Positions 20,663 through 31,979 of a DNA stretch of 64,000 nucleotides are shown here, one piece after another; position 1 is the first letter of the stretch; every line of letters begins with the position of its first letter. The stretch lies in contig NC_081413.1 in assembly GCF_030272615.1 (NCBI RefSeq), positions 717,235,867-717,299,866 of the forward strand, written 5' to 3'. The notes under the pieces were generated by a model that saw only the letters and a program-made list of their open reading frames with translations, ran no database searches and had not been told where the DNA came from. The stretch is from Cryptomeria japonica (lineage: Eukaryota > Streptophyta > Pinopsida > Cupressales > Cupressaceae). The position numbers were made by a program, and so were the translations under genes.

Positions 20663-22103
20663 TGATGCCCTCCTAAATGACACAATGTTAGTCTAAGATC
20701 AAACAACATAAAACACACAAGATGTTAGAGTTAATCAATCTAAAAACCAAACACAATGAAGGCATTCCAAAGGAGACACTAAAAACATGCTAAATATATC
20801 TAACTAAAAAAAGTAAGACAATGAGATATCTCCAACTATCTCTTAACATGATATTAGTTCTTTCTCCCTTGTTCCTCTCCTCTCCAAGTTCCAAAATAGT
20901 GTAGCTCTCAGCAGCTTTTTGCACTATGGATGCTTATGGAGGATTGAGATTTGTAGAATAGCTCCAAACATGAAATGAAAAGCTATTTTTAATGCTAAAA
21001 TGATTGATTTTACCAAAAAGACAATATTTAGTTATGCTATGCTAAATGCTCTCTAAAATGGCTATAATCTAAATGCTTACAAGTTTTCAGGATCTGGATT
21101 ATGAAGGAATGGGCTCTATTTATAGGAAAAATGGAGCAATGGATGGCCAGGATTGAAAGGTTTAATCAAGGGTCAAGCTTGAAAGTTGGGGATCCATGTG
21201 CACAATTGGCACCAATAAAATAATGACAAGTGTCAACACAGGATTGGGTTGAAAGAAAGGGGTTTGGAGGCATTGAATGCTTGAGAAGACTTCATGGTTA
21301 TCTAAAGGCTAAGGGTCAAGCCTAAATTAGGATTACCCACTGGATTAGGAGTTAATCCAAGGATAAACCTTTGTGCAAATGTTTAAGAGATAATCATGGT
21401 CAAAACATTAATGACCTGATGAGACCCTTGGGTTGGGTAGAGGTTGAGTCAAAACAAATGTTTTAACCATGTGGGAGAGTTTGAGTTAACCATTAATGGT
21501 TATTGGAGACTTTGTGGATTAAGTGGTTGAAAGTTGGAAGCCTTTAATGGTTTTCAAAGACTTTGGGGTTTTTGGTGGTTGAAGGTTGAAAACCTTCAAT
21601 GGTTATCCAAGACTTTGGGCCATTTGAGAAGTGACTCCATTTTGCTTAGGAATGTGACAATAATTAGGGGATGGATTAGGTTAATTAGGAAGGGGTTAGA
21701 AGAATCTAGAAGGGGATTAGATTTTGCAAGTGGATTTGGTGGGTGAGGGAAAATAGGATTTTATTAAAATAAAAATTCATTTATTTCAATAAATGTGTGC
21801 AAGTTGCATTTGTAGGAAAATGCAAGTGGGGTGAGGATAATGATTTAAATAAATGTTTTATTTAATTTATTTAAAAGAGGAATAGGGGGATTTAATTAAA
21901 TAAATAGATTTTATTTATTTAATTGATTTGTATTTGGTTTAATGAATTAATTAAAATAAATTGAGTAATTTATTTAATTAATAGAAGAATGTTTGGGGAT
22001 GAATTAATTAAATATTAATTAATTAACTGATGGCTAGTAGATTTTTAATCAAATAAATACGAAATATTCATTTAATTAAAATGGACAGATTTATGTGACT
22101 ACA
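20663..22103 (-). repeat. Element B 5' LTR
   Basis: TGATGCC to ACTACA, 1,441 bp. It pairs with 6753-8197. The last 1,242 bp look identical between copies; the first 199 bp, the U5 end next to the PBS, differ clearly by substitutions and small indels. Confidence 0.95.
21116..21124 (-). promoter_or_regulatory. TATA box, element B 5' LTR promoter
   Basis: The minus strand reads TATAAATAG. This copy would drive the genomic RNA, with transcription starting near 21090 and running through U5, PBS, AGCGCT array and gag. Confidence 0.7.
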
Positions 22104-22108
22104 GGATT
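22104..22108. other. Target-site duplication of element B (right)
   Basis: GGATT, a perfect match to 6748-6752. Confidence 0.95.
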
Positions 22109-23231
22109 TAATTTGATATTGAATTACTCCAATCATTGAAAGATATTTTCTAGGATGTCCAGGTGTTAGGCTCTTGTGAATGATTTAGCTAGAAAATCAT
22201 CCACATAATCCTCCATGAAAGTATGCATCATGTCATGGAATATTATTTTGATGGCTCTTTGATAAGTTACACCAACATTTTTCAAGCCAAAAGGCATGAT
22301 GTTCCAGCAATATATTCCCCATGGACATGTCAATGTAGTTTTATCTTGATCCCTTGGAACTATCTTAATTTGGTTGTAGCCCAAAATACCGTCCATGAGA
22401 GATAGCATTGTGTGTCGTGCTATTAGATCAACAATGGTATCGATTCTTGGTAAAGGAAAGTCATATTTTGGAAATGCCTTATTGAGGTCTCTTAAGTCAG
22501 TACAAATCCTTATGCTTTTATCTAGTTTAGAAACTAGTACAATGTTTGAGATCCATTCATCATAGTCTATAGGTCGGATGAAGCCGATGTCTAATAGCTT
22601 CTTCAGATTTGCTTTGACTATTAATGCCACACGTGGATTCATTTTCCTTAATTTCTATTTGATAGGTTTATCCCCAAGAGCGATGGACAAGTTATGCATG
22701 ATTAGATTTGGATCCACGCATGACATGTCAGCATAAGACCAAGCAAAATTGATTTGCTTCTCTTTAAAGAATTTGACAAAATATGGTTTTTCTTTTTCTG
22801 TGAGTGATTTTGCCAGATGTATGGTTTTGATTGCCACTTCAGTGCCGATATTTATTGATTGAGTTGGCTGAATCAATATTGGTGACCTCTCCTGGTAATA
22901 TTCAGGAAGAGTGTCAAGTCTCCCAACTTTAGGTGCCTCAAAAAGGTTTTCACCTTCATATACGTCCTTTATTTTTACTTTTTTGTTTTTGTGATCTAAC
23001 ACTACCATTAGATCCATTTTTAATTTCAATTTTGTGACTGAGAGACTTGGCATTCCCCTGATTGTAGATATCGTTATGTTGTCCACTGGTGGAGCATGTT
23101 TTCAGGTTTACTGAGCATAGATATTGGATAATTGATTCATCATTTGAGAATATTGGTATATCATTATGTTCAGGTTCTTTCCAGTCTATGAGATCAGGAT
23201 ATATTGATGGTATGATGAAAGAATAAGTATC
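22109..23231 (-). pseudogene. Gypsy element X, pol fragment (pre-RT linker and RT), part 2
   Basis: Minus ORFs 23086-22655 and 22642-22166 are close relatives of element B residues about 720-1090. They contain FAWSYADMSCVDPNLIMHN, GFIRPIDYDEWISNIV, ICTDLRDLNKAFPKYDFPLP, MPFGLKNVGVTYQRA and EDYVDDFLAKS, so the RT YVDD is kept. Single stops interrupt it. Past 22166 it runs into GGATT and resumes at 6747. At 23231 the homology to the upstream linker (IYPDLI, matching element B IHPELI) stops where a copia LTR begins. It is a Tat-type relative of B but clearly older. Confidence 0.88.
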
Positions 23232-24611
23232 TGGTAGAATACTGAGAGGGGGGGGTGAATCAGTATATTAAAAAATTGATACAGAATTCCCAAACTCAAA
23301 TTCAATCTCACAAAGTAAACTTTTCTCAATCAAAATCAATAATCATAAGAATACTTGATATTAACTGGCTTGACTATTATAGCAACTTAATAGTAAAAAA
23401 ATTCAACCTTTATGTAAATCAACAATGCTTAAACATAACTCAATATAGTCATCCTTCAATGCTTCATAAGAAATTAATCTAATCAACATGTAACATCACA
23501 TCCACAAAAACATTCACCACTTGACAAAAATGTTTATACATGGAAAACCCAAATAGGTAAAAACCATGGTGAGATGGGACTCACAAAGATAGCTATCTGA
23601 ACTCTTCTGAAGTTTGCCCTGTTAGGAGCCAAATCCTGTTAGAGATTTACAATAAGTTGTGTTAAGAACTAATTCCTATTTAGGAATCACCCGATTAAGG
23701 GATTTACAAATATGCCTTGATGAAAAAGCACAATACCCTGTTGGGAGTAACTTCGCTAGAGGATTGAAGAATCCAAGCTAATGGACCACCTTGTTAGAGC
23801 TTACCTAGTTAGGAGATTTCACTTTTGCTGTAATTGTTAGAAAACAACAGTTTTTGTTGATCTGTCTAAATAGTACTACACTTGCTTGATCATATCCTTC
23901 GTAATATTCAATATGTCTTTACTCAAAGTACAAATCCATCCACTAGTTAGGCAACTGCACACTCACAAGTTTCTATCAATCTTGTCAACTTTGCCAACAA
24001 TCTTACAAACAACTTCATCGACCTTAAATACACAAACAATTAGGTCAGTAACATGAGAAAAAACCTAATTCTCATCATCAAGATTACAAACAAGTTGGTA
24101 CAATCTTGACTGTTAGAAATTATAACAATCACTTCACATTCTTCAAGAAAATTCGAACCACTCCATGATCACAGCTCCATTGGACTTTGTAACTCATCAC
24201 ACGTTGTGCATTAGATGCAATCCACTTTGCTCCTTTCCAAGAAATCAAACAAACACACTAAATCAATTTGAACTTATCCTTATACAATGATCACATGTGT
24301 CTCCATCATTTCTTCTCAACAGGTAATAAACCAACAAACTTGATCGGTTAGGGTTTATCAACAGGTTGGGGTTTACCAGTTACATTACATAGATATGTTT
24401 AACCCTTCATACCGGTTCACCAGTTTCACTTACAAACTTTACATACCAGTTACAATATTTTACAAATCTTTTCTTACTCTCTTCTTACAAGTTTACAAGA
24501 CAAAATTAATAACAACACTAACATCAACAATATCATTAATATCATTATACTGGTTCAATTGACATCAATGATAGCATATCATTAATGCAATCTATATGCA
24601 AAATGCTAACA
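23232..24611 (-). repeat. Copia A 3' LTR
   Basis: Starts TGGTAGAATACTGAGAGG at the point where gypsy homology stops, and ends AAATGCTAACA at the polypurine tract. It holds a G8 run (23248-23255), the GTGG/ATGG-AAAACCCAAATAGG box (23540-23579) and the GTTARAGG-type array (23620-23830), as in the other copia-like LTRs here. Confidence 0.8.
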
Positions 24612-24623
24612 ATCTCCCCCTTT
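24612..24623 (-). other. Copia A polypurine tract
   Basis: The minus strand reads AAAGGGGGAGAT directly upstream of the LTR. A second similar tract CAAAAGGGGAGA lies at 24767-24778. Confidence 0.85.
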
Positions 24624-24879
24624 GGCATTGATGGTAATACAAATTCAATGCCTCTGATTGCTATTGTGATTGGTGTATAGGATTCCTAGTTTACATTACC
24701 AAGTATTCATCTTTCTTTGTTTGTCTCTAGTCTATCACTAGTTCTCATAATCAAACACATAATACTTCTCCCCTTTTGACAACAATGCCAAAGTGAAAGA
24801 AAAAACATGTAATTCTTCTCTCACTATGCATCAACATCATACTACAACTAGATGCTTCCCCCATGGAAAAAATACACTT

Positions 24880-25568
24880 CTTCATCAATCCATGAAAGAT
24901 TATCCAAGAAATTCAGGGACTGATGCAATCAACATCATGCTCAACTAACTTCATGAAGAGGGACAACCCCCAACTAACTTCTAATATACTCAAAACTGGT
25001 CTTAGGAAGAGGTTTGGTAAAGATATCTGCAAGTTGCTCTGTAGTAGAAACACGCTCCAAGATAACATCTTTACATTGAACTTTTTCCCTCAAGAAGTGA
25101 TACTTTAACTCAATATGCTTAGTCCTTGCATGCAAAACAATATTTTTTGAAATGTTTATTGCACTTTGTATTATCCCACAAAATTTTAATAGGTTCTGAG
25201 ATTTTCATCTTAAAACCTTCCAAAATGTGTCTCATCCATATAGCTTGTGTGCAATTCATATATGCTACTACATACTCAGCTTCAGTAGTAGATTGTGAAG
25301 TACAACTCTGCTTTTTTCTACTCCAAGAAACTAACCTTCCTCCAATAAAGAAAGATCCACTGGTAGTACTTTTTAGGTCATCAATATTTCCTCCCTAGTC
25401 AACATCTGTATACACTTTCAAATCAAAATTTCCACCATATGGATACCATAACCCATAGTCAATAGTACCTTTCAAATATCTAAAAATTCTCTTAGTTGCC
25501 ATCATATGTGCTTCCTTTGGATTTTTTTGAAATCTAGCAACAACACCAACTGCATGGGCAATATCTGG
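24880..25568 (-). pseudogene. Copia A RNase H region
   Basis: The minus translation gives PDIAHAVGVVARFQKNP and FRYLKGTIDYGLWYPYGG, then VYTDVD (the first catalytic Asp region), GRLVSW, TTEAEYVVAYMN and a decayed tail resembling the end of copia B pol (24880-25100). Several stops are present. Upstream it is cut by the nested insertion between the R and P codons of HSRPDIA. Confidence 0.85.
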
Positions 25569-25573
25569 TTGAC
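25569..25573. other. Target-site duplication of the nested insertion (left)
   Basis: TTGAC, against TCGAC at 27989-27993. The single difference is a CpG C-to-T change. Using TCGAC, the flanks join to a continuous VVHSRPDIA reading frame. Confidence 0.85.
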
Positions 25574-27988
25574 TATTAGGTCCCGAAGGCAACTGAGAGG
25601 GGGGGGGAATCAGTTGTCCAATAAATAAATTAACCAAAGTTAATGCTTAATTCCGGTAAACCAAACTTTGATGCCGGTAGACAGTTTAACAGTTAATTGT
25701 AGTACTGGTAAAGTTTAATGCATGAAACAAAAACACAAATAACATACACAACACATAACACCGTTATTTGTATGTGGAAGACTTGTAAGGAGAAAAACCA
25801 TGGTGGGAAACCTTACCCACAATTAGATGATACTACTACAGATAGTATGTGTGTACAATATGGAGTCTGCACATGCAAAAAGGCCAATTGCCTAGAGCTC
25901 ATTGCTCAATCACAAAATGGGAGTCACACTGACTATAATTGGATGGTTAAATCCAATGATAATGTACTGCTCAAAATAGCATCTTCATATGTTGGATTCA
26001 GTATCGGTTAAGCTCTGATTTGCCTTCTTCAAACCTTCCTTCAATCTTGAATGATGTCTATGTTAGCTCTGATGCCAATTATTAATAAGATGAGAGGGGG
26101 GGGGTGAATCATACAAACTTAATCTTCAATATATTCAATAGATTCAACCTCGGTAGCTTTAACAGATATATATAACCAAAACTGTAAAACATGCAAACTT
26201 AAGAACACATAATCATAACAACACATGTAACACCATATTTAACATGGAAACCCAGATAGGGAAAAACCACTGTGGGATTTCGGATGCACTAAGAAATATA
26301 CTCTTCTAGAGTATGCTCGATTAAAAGAAAATCCTGTTAAATATTACAAACACATTGCTAGATGTGACCCAGTTAAGGGATTTCCCTCAGATCTATTAGA
26401 ATCTTCACCTTGTTAGAGGTGACCTTGTTAAAGGGTTTCAAACACTCAATCAGAATGTCACCTTGCTAGAGGATTTACAAATAAGACTGTTAAGTCCACT
26501 CGGTTAAGAGATTTTCTGTCACTTACAAATAAATAATAGTAATGAGTATGTCTGCAACTTTGCATCTAAAATGCTAAAGTGGCTCAATACAATCTAGTCA
26601 TAGGACTTATCTTGTCCCTCTGTTGGGCTCCTTACTCTGTTATTCAAACAGGTCTTCAAGCTTCTCTGCTCGGTTATCACTATGCAACATCCTTATGCTT
26701 ACACTTGCCCGCATACATTGTTTATCAATAGTTCCTTATTTATAAACAATTTGCTAACTGCTTAATCTCTTTGATCACATTTCCCATGATCAATCATGGC
26801 CATCAGATCTTCAATCTTGACCATGTTCAATGTATCCTTCGATCTGAAAAATGTTTTACCTCACCTTGGAACTTGCATATATTTCTTGGAACTTGTGCTA
26901 GGGTATTGCGGTTCAATCTGAGCTGTAGATCTTCCTGTCGATCTTCCATTGCCGTAGATCCTTAACAAACTTCATACATGTTGTATCAATCATTAAATCA
27001 TAACCAGCTCATCAGCTTCCATCATTAAATAATGCATGTATTCATCCAATGCATTATGTTATTACTCGGTTGCAACTCGGTAGACATTCTACCTTCATTA
27101 ACCGATAGCAATAACCTTAGGGTTTACCGATTAGGTTCCTTAGGGTTTACCGACTAGGTTCCTTGCTCAATAACATAGTATAGTATTAACCTTACAAACA
27201 ATAGCATATGTAGGATATCAGAACAATCTAAACAACATGATCTCATCATTGTCTAACTCGATAATAGTTGCCCATTGAATAACTTATTCCTCCCCTTATT
27301 CATCACATTCTTTATGTGTCTTTTATTGACATCTTAATTCTCATCAAAACAGACTTCTTAAGATATAGCAACATCATACTAAATCAGAAAATCAATTTCT
27401 TGACATCAATGACAAAATAATATTGTGAAGACAGTAAACATCCTTAATCAGTTATATCCATAATTATCAACAACCTTCTCAATATCCTAATTGAAATGCC
27501 AATAATCTCTTATTGTTTTCTATAATGCTAATAGTCTGTGTGTATAGCTCTACTTATATTCGTATATACCTTATTACAATCATTTTCCACTACTACCACA
27601 TAATCTCATAAATGAGATCTTACATTTATACCAAAACCTAAGACCAAATGTATAGGTCGCCTCACTAAGATATTACAATAAAATCAATTACAAATAAATG
27701 ATCTTCATGACGTGTCATGCTGATCTAGAATAGATATGCTTGCCAATGCATATCCTGGACCTATTTGCCGGTAACAACAAATATGCAAACCCGATTAGAC
27801 CAACGAACAAATCACCAAAACCAAGTGTCCAAACGATGTCTTTGACATAACCAAGTAATCTCCAGATGATAACAGATCATCCTCAGTGCCAGTGAACAAT
27901 ATAACCAAATATCTGCAAGTGTTTCTTAAGTATTGACAAGTGTTAACATCAATGACAAAACCATATCAACATATCCAGAATACCAACA
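25574..27988 (-). mobile_element. Nested LTR-type insertion D in copia A
   Basis: 2,415 bp bounded by a 5-bp duplication, ending ATACCAACA. Its left edge reads TATTAGG, a likely decayed TGTTAGG. Two separate LTR-like starts are visible: 25574 (G run 25599-25607, box 25771-25813) and about 26080 (G run 26096-26104, box 26241-26278, GTTARAGG array 26290-26530). The minus strand next to the second reads ATTGGCATCAGAGC, an initiator-Met PBS. The two LTR-like parts are similar in layout but clearly diverged, so this is either a very short element with unequal LTR remnants or a nested pair. No coding sequence is evident. Confidence 0.6.
26071..26078 (-). other. PBS-like site inside insertion D
   Basis: Core of ATTGGCATCAGAGC on the minus strand (the match runs about 26065-26078). 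It differs by one base from the copia initiator-Met site and abuts the LTR-like start at about 26080. Confidence 0.55.
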
Positions 27989-27993
27989 TCGAC
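27989..27993. other. Target-site duplication of the nested insertion (right)
   Basis: TCGAC, partner of TTGAC at 25569. Confidence 0.85.
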
Positions 27994-28912
27994 TGTGAAC
28001 AACATAGTGTAATTTGCCAATTATTGTTTTGTATTCCTTTTCATCTACAGACTTAGATGCATCATCCTTGGACAATTTACAACCTGTAACCATTGGGGTT
28101 CCAACTGGTTTACAGTCATTCATACCAAAAGTTTTCAAGACCTCTTTCACATATTTGGATTGAGTAATGAAAATGCCATTCTTCATCTGTTGTATCTGTA
28201 AGCCTATGAAATTTTTTATTTCTCGTACTAATGACATGTCAAATTCATTTTTCATTTCATCAGCAAAATAATTACTCATGTCATCATTATCTCCAAATAT
28301 AATGTCATCAACAAATACTTCACTAACCAGTATATCATCTCCTTTAGACTTGAGATAAATGTTGCTATCATCACTAGTTCTAGCAAAGCCTATCTTCATC
28401 AAATGAGTATGAAGTCATTCATACCATGCTTTGGGTGCCTTCTTCAATCCATACAAAGCTTTATTTAATTTGCATACCATATCTTCCTTAACTATCAATG
28501 CAAAACCATCAGGCTGCTCTATATAAACTTCTTCTTCCAATATCCCATTCAAAAATGTAGACTTGACATCCATCTGGTATACCTTAAACTTTTTATGTGC
28601 TACAAATGCAAGTAATGTTTTGACACCTTCCAGTCTTGCTACTGGTGCAAAAGTTTCTCCATAGTCTTCTCCTTCTTCTTGTGCATACCCTTTGCAGACT
28701 AATCTTGCCTTATTCCAAACTACAACACCATATTCATTTAACTTGTTTCTAAATACCCATTTAGTACCTATAATATTCTTGTTTACCGGTCGGGGTACCA
28801 GGGTCCAAGTGTTATTCTTCTCAATTTGATATAACTCCTCCTCCATAGCTTTCACCCAATGATCATCACCAAATGCCTCTTTAGCACTTCTAGGTTCAAA
28901 AGTGGATATCAT
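27994..28912 (-). pseudogene. Copia A reverse transcriptase
   Basis: ORFs 28912-28415 and 28402-27994 form a copia RT broken by one stop (between KAPKAWYE and LHTHLMKIGF). Motifs include [74 protein letters not shown], the catalytic VFVDDIIFG, and KYVKEVLKTFGM before the RNase H link. It ends at the insertion boundary. It is very similar to copia B RT at 48109-48759, so the two are related families. Confidence 0.92.
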
Positions 28913-28972
28913 GCAAGAGTTCTCTTTTAATCTCTTTCTAGTTTGTACTCTAGCATCCTTATCCCCAATTAT

Positions 28973-29822
28973 CTATTCAGGACCATGATTTAGTCTCACA
29001 TACCTAGGTAAAACATGATCATTCTCTTCAGGTCCAACTTCATCATTGCCATCTTCTTCTAAATTTATTTGTTCCGGTTGAACAAGTACATTGGGATTTT
29101 CTTTACTGGTTTCTATCTTAATAGTTTCAGGTTCCAAAAGAAAGATGCAAGGATCTTCATCCTTTTTGTCTGAACTTGTTCCTTCAACAACTTCAGGACA
29201 TTCATCTACATGGACATTAGCACTCTCAATAATTCTCTGTGTCCAGTTGTTGAAGCATTTATAGGCCTTACTCTTTGTGGAATAGACAAGAAATATGCCT
29301 TCATCACTCTTATCTTCAAACTTGCTTATATAATCACCTCTTTTAATAAAACATTTTCTTCCAAATATTTTAAAATAGCTAACATCAGGTGATCTCCCAT
29401 ACCAATATTCATAAGGGGTTTTGTCCTTACCTTTTTTCATTAGAACCTGGTTCATTGTGTAGACTGTTGTACTTATAGCTTCTCTCCAAAATATTCTCAC
29501 CACATCTCCTTGTATCAACATTGTCCTGTCCACTTCAACTACTATCCTATTGTTTCTTTTTTCTATGTCATTCTGCTCTGGTGTCCTAGGTGTAGAAAGC
29601 TACTGTGTGATACCATTATCATCATAGTACTTACTAAATTCCTCATAAGTAAATTCACCGCCTTGATCTTTTCTCAGACATTTAATCTTCTTGCCACTCT
29701 CATTCTCAGCTAAGGCTTTGAATGCCTTGAATTTACATTACCTCTGGTCTGTTTACCGGTTGCAATCAATTCACCTTTGTTGTCAAAGATTTTGCACATA
29801 CCATTATTGTCACTCAAATTGC
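28973..29822 (-). pseudogene. Copia A integrase region with internal deletion
   Basis: ORF 29533-28973 gives the C-terminal integrase part (VYTMNQVLMKKGKDKTPYEYW, FKIFGRKCFIKRGD). 29722-29585 gives FKAFKALAENESGKKIKCL and DQGGEFTYEEFSKYY. 29822-29735 gives the pre-integrase segment ending IATGKQTRGN. The zinc finger and first catalytic Asp, about 350 bp judged from copia B, are missing between RGN and FKAF. Homology ends at about 29822 without a visible LTR or target duplication, so the 5' end was lost by deletion or another event. Confidence 0.82.
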
Positions 29823-31238
29823 ACCCGTAATGCACAAGCTGAAAGCTCAAGCAACTTGGTGACACATGGGATAATTCTTAGGCCTATGGGTTGCCTATAG
29901 TGAGAATTAACCTTCAGATGAAGGGCTGGTTCCCTATGAATAACTCTAAATATCTACCCAGAAAAGGGATAGGAAAAATTAAAATGAAACTATAAAGAAA
30001 TTGTAAATGCTAAACGAAGGTGAAGCATCAATAAGATATCTCAAAATGATAGATATATAATCCTAAAAACACCAAACTGCACAAATAGACTTCTAGTTTA
30101 TAACACATAAATATTTCATGCAAAGGATTTAAACTTCAAGAAATTGAAAGGAAAGAAAACTTTCACAATCAACCAAATGAGCCAATTTATCACAATGCAC
30201 AACCTGTGTCTTACAAATGAGACAAAAAATTCAAAGGTTATCTAGATAATAACACAATAAACTAGCTTTCAATCAAGGATAAGAAAATGAACTGTAAAGA
30301 CATAAGGCATAAGCTGGTAATTTTTTTATTGAAAATTTTGTCATAAAACTGCATATGAGCTACAAGAATGTATTCTCTGCTAAAACCAGCAAGAGAATCA
30401 TCAAGAACTAGTAAAGAAAGATATTTTTTTTTCACTTTATACAAAAGCCTTCCACAAGGTAGAGGAAAGATAACTCCAGAATGACTGAAGATGAACTCCC
30501 ACTAAAAATATCTCCTCTAAAATTTGATCCTCTCGTAGAAATAAAAAGCCACCAAAAAGGCTTCAAAACATGCAAAAAGAACTCATGCAAACTTGTTCTT
30601 AAGCTGGGTAATTCATTTCAAATTCTTAGTCAGCTAAAGGTTGACCCATGTGGCGCTCAAAAACAATCCTTATTACCTCAAGATCACAAGAAAAGACTCA
30701 CGCAAACTGCTCTGAGCTTAATAATTGCCTGCATTAACTGGATGAATTCCTCTTATTTTGCATGGATCCCTAGACGCTACCTTGCCTGGCACCACTTTCG
30801 ACTTCTGACTATAACTAACATTTCTTTCTCCATTAGATTAGAATTGAAACACTTATTCTAATGGTTGATGATATGCTCCATTTCACCTGCTTTTCTATCA
30901 AGCCGACCACGTGTCACATCCTGGTTGGTTCCGAGGTTCCTACCCTACCATCTTAGCACGGCCTGGACTCATTGCCGGAATGAAGCTCTTCCATCCGATC
31001 AACCTTAATCAACGTTCTTTATTTCTTCCTCTGAATTGCTTCCTTAGCAGGGCCCACTACTTGGTCACCAAGTCGAGGTGAATAAACAACGCACATCTTC
31101 ATCATGCGGTATAGCGACCACCGCTAGATCTTCAGGAACATACTTTCTTTTTACCTCTTAGCTGCCCGCCTCCCCTTTGCCTTTTCCACACTTGCTTAGT
31201 CACCAAGTCGCTATGATAATTGGCGAGCTTCTTTCTAT
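29823..31238 (-). repeat. Left half of an LTR-like repeat split by element C
   Basis: No coding homology. It is continuous with 54054-55388 once element C is removed. Units resembling CACTTGGTCACCAAGTCG...TATAGCGACCACCGCTAGATC (31050-31238) match units on the other side of element C (54054, 54640-54710), so one tandem array spans the insertion. The minus strand has TATAAAG near 30434-30442, a possible TATA box. A plus-strand ORF at 30481-30861 has no family features. Confidence 0.35.
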
Positions 31239-31243
31239 AGTGG
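31239..31243. other. Target-site duplication of element C (left)
   Basis: AGTGG, against AGCGG at 54049-54053; one transition apart. Confidence 0.75.
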
Positions 31244-31493
31244 TGTTGGTAAACAAATTTTTCTTTTGCACTTTATTTAATTTGAATACTCTTAAGACCA
31301 AGGAATGAAAGAAAAAATTTACCAGACAGTTGGAAAATCATTGTATTGATTAACCTCTGAATTAAAGTACAACTCCCTCTAGAAAATATTCAATCAACTT
31401 CTAGTTACACACAACCAATATTATACTTTTCACCAGAAAGCATAGAAAAGGTTATTGCATTCACAAGTCAACACCAAATGAACACAAGCATTG

Positions 31494-31506
31494 TTTTATA
31501 TATAAC
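31494..31506 (-). promoter_or_regulatory. Candidate TATA box, element C 3' LTR
   Basis: The minus strand reads GTTATATATAAAA. The equivalent in the 5' LTR is at 42418-42430 (GATATATAAATCA). A TATAAATA also exists on the plus strand near 31805/42730, but it faces the wrong way for the coding strand. Confidence 0.45.
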
Positions 31507-31979
31507 TCTTATATGAAGCTGACATACTTTACATGTACACTAAAACAAAATGAAAAGCTTATAAGGTGAATCCCGTTGGTAATTTTCTGTGCACATAGAA
31601 AGCTATAACATATCTTTACTCAAAAATAGATTCTCATAGAAACCAAATTTCAAACATCAAACACACAAATTTGGAGTCAAAGATAACTCTTACTTGATTT
31701 TCATTCATAGATGATTATCAACCTTCCATACACAAAATTTTTCAGCAAAATTCAAGAGATAGTTTTTCAAAAACTTAGTGAGCCTCAATAAAGTCATTAC
31801 AAAACATATAAATAGGCCACCAGACCAAAAGTTTGAACCAAAGATAAAATTAACTCGAAAGAGTTAATGAGAAACTACCCTAATTGCATAATTGAAACTA
31901 AAAACAAACGGCTAGACTCGCTGGCAGAAAACTGCAACCAATGCTAGTCATGTCGTTGATTCCATTTCTATTGGATTGC

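Larger units (their letters stand above)
6753..22103 (-). mobile_element. Element B: near-intact Ty3/gypsy Tat-type retrotransposon
   Basis: 15,351 bp with two LTRs of about 1.44 kb, perfect GGATT target duplication, PBS, polypurine tract, one gag and one uninterrupted pol ORF. Pol order is protease, G-patch, RT, degenerate RNase H, archaeal-type RNase H, integrase. The second RNase H is the hallmark of the plant Tat lineage. It inserted into gypsy X. It has a 2.7-kb leader and a 2.4-kb 3' untranslated region, both containing structured repeats. The only coding defect I see is one in-frame TGA between gag and pol. The near-identical LTRs suggest recent insertion. Confidence 0.95.
23232..29822 (-). 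mobile_element. Copia A: truncated Ty1/copia element with a nested insertion
   Basis: A 3' LTR, polypurine tract and pol run from RNase H back to the integrase region. Gag, PBS and 5' LTR are absent; homology stops at about 29822. It inserted in gypsy X at 23231. RNase H and RT halves are separated by a 2,415-bp insertion (25574-27988). No target duplication can be shown because the 5' end is lost. Confidence 0.85.

Noticed and set aside
30481-30861. Plus-strand 126-codon ORF
   Set aside because: Lies in non-coding LTR-like repeat, has no recognisable motif and is on the strand opposite to all elements here.
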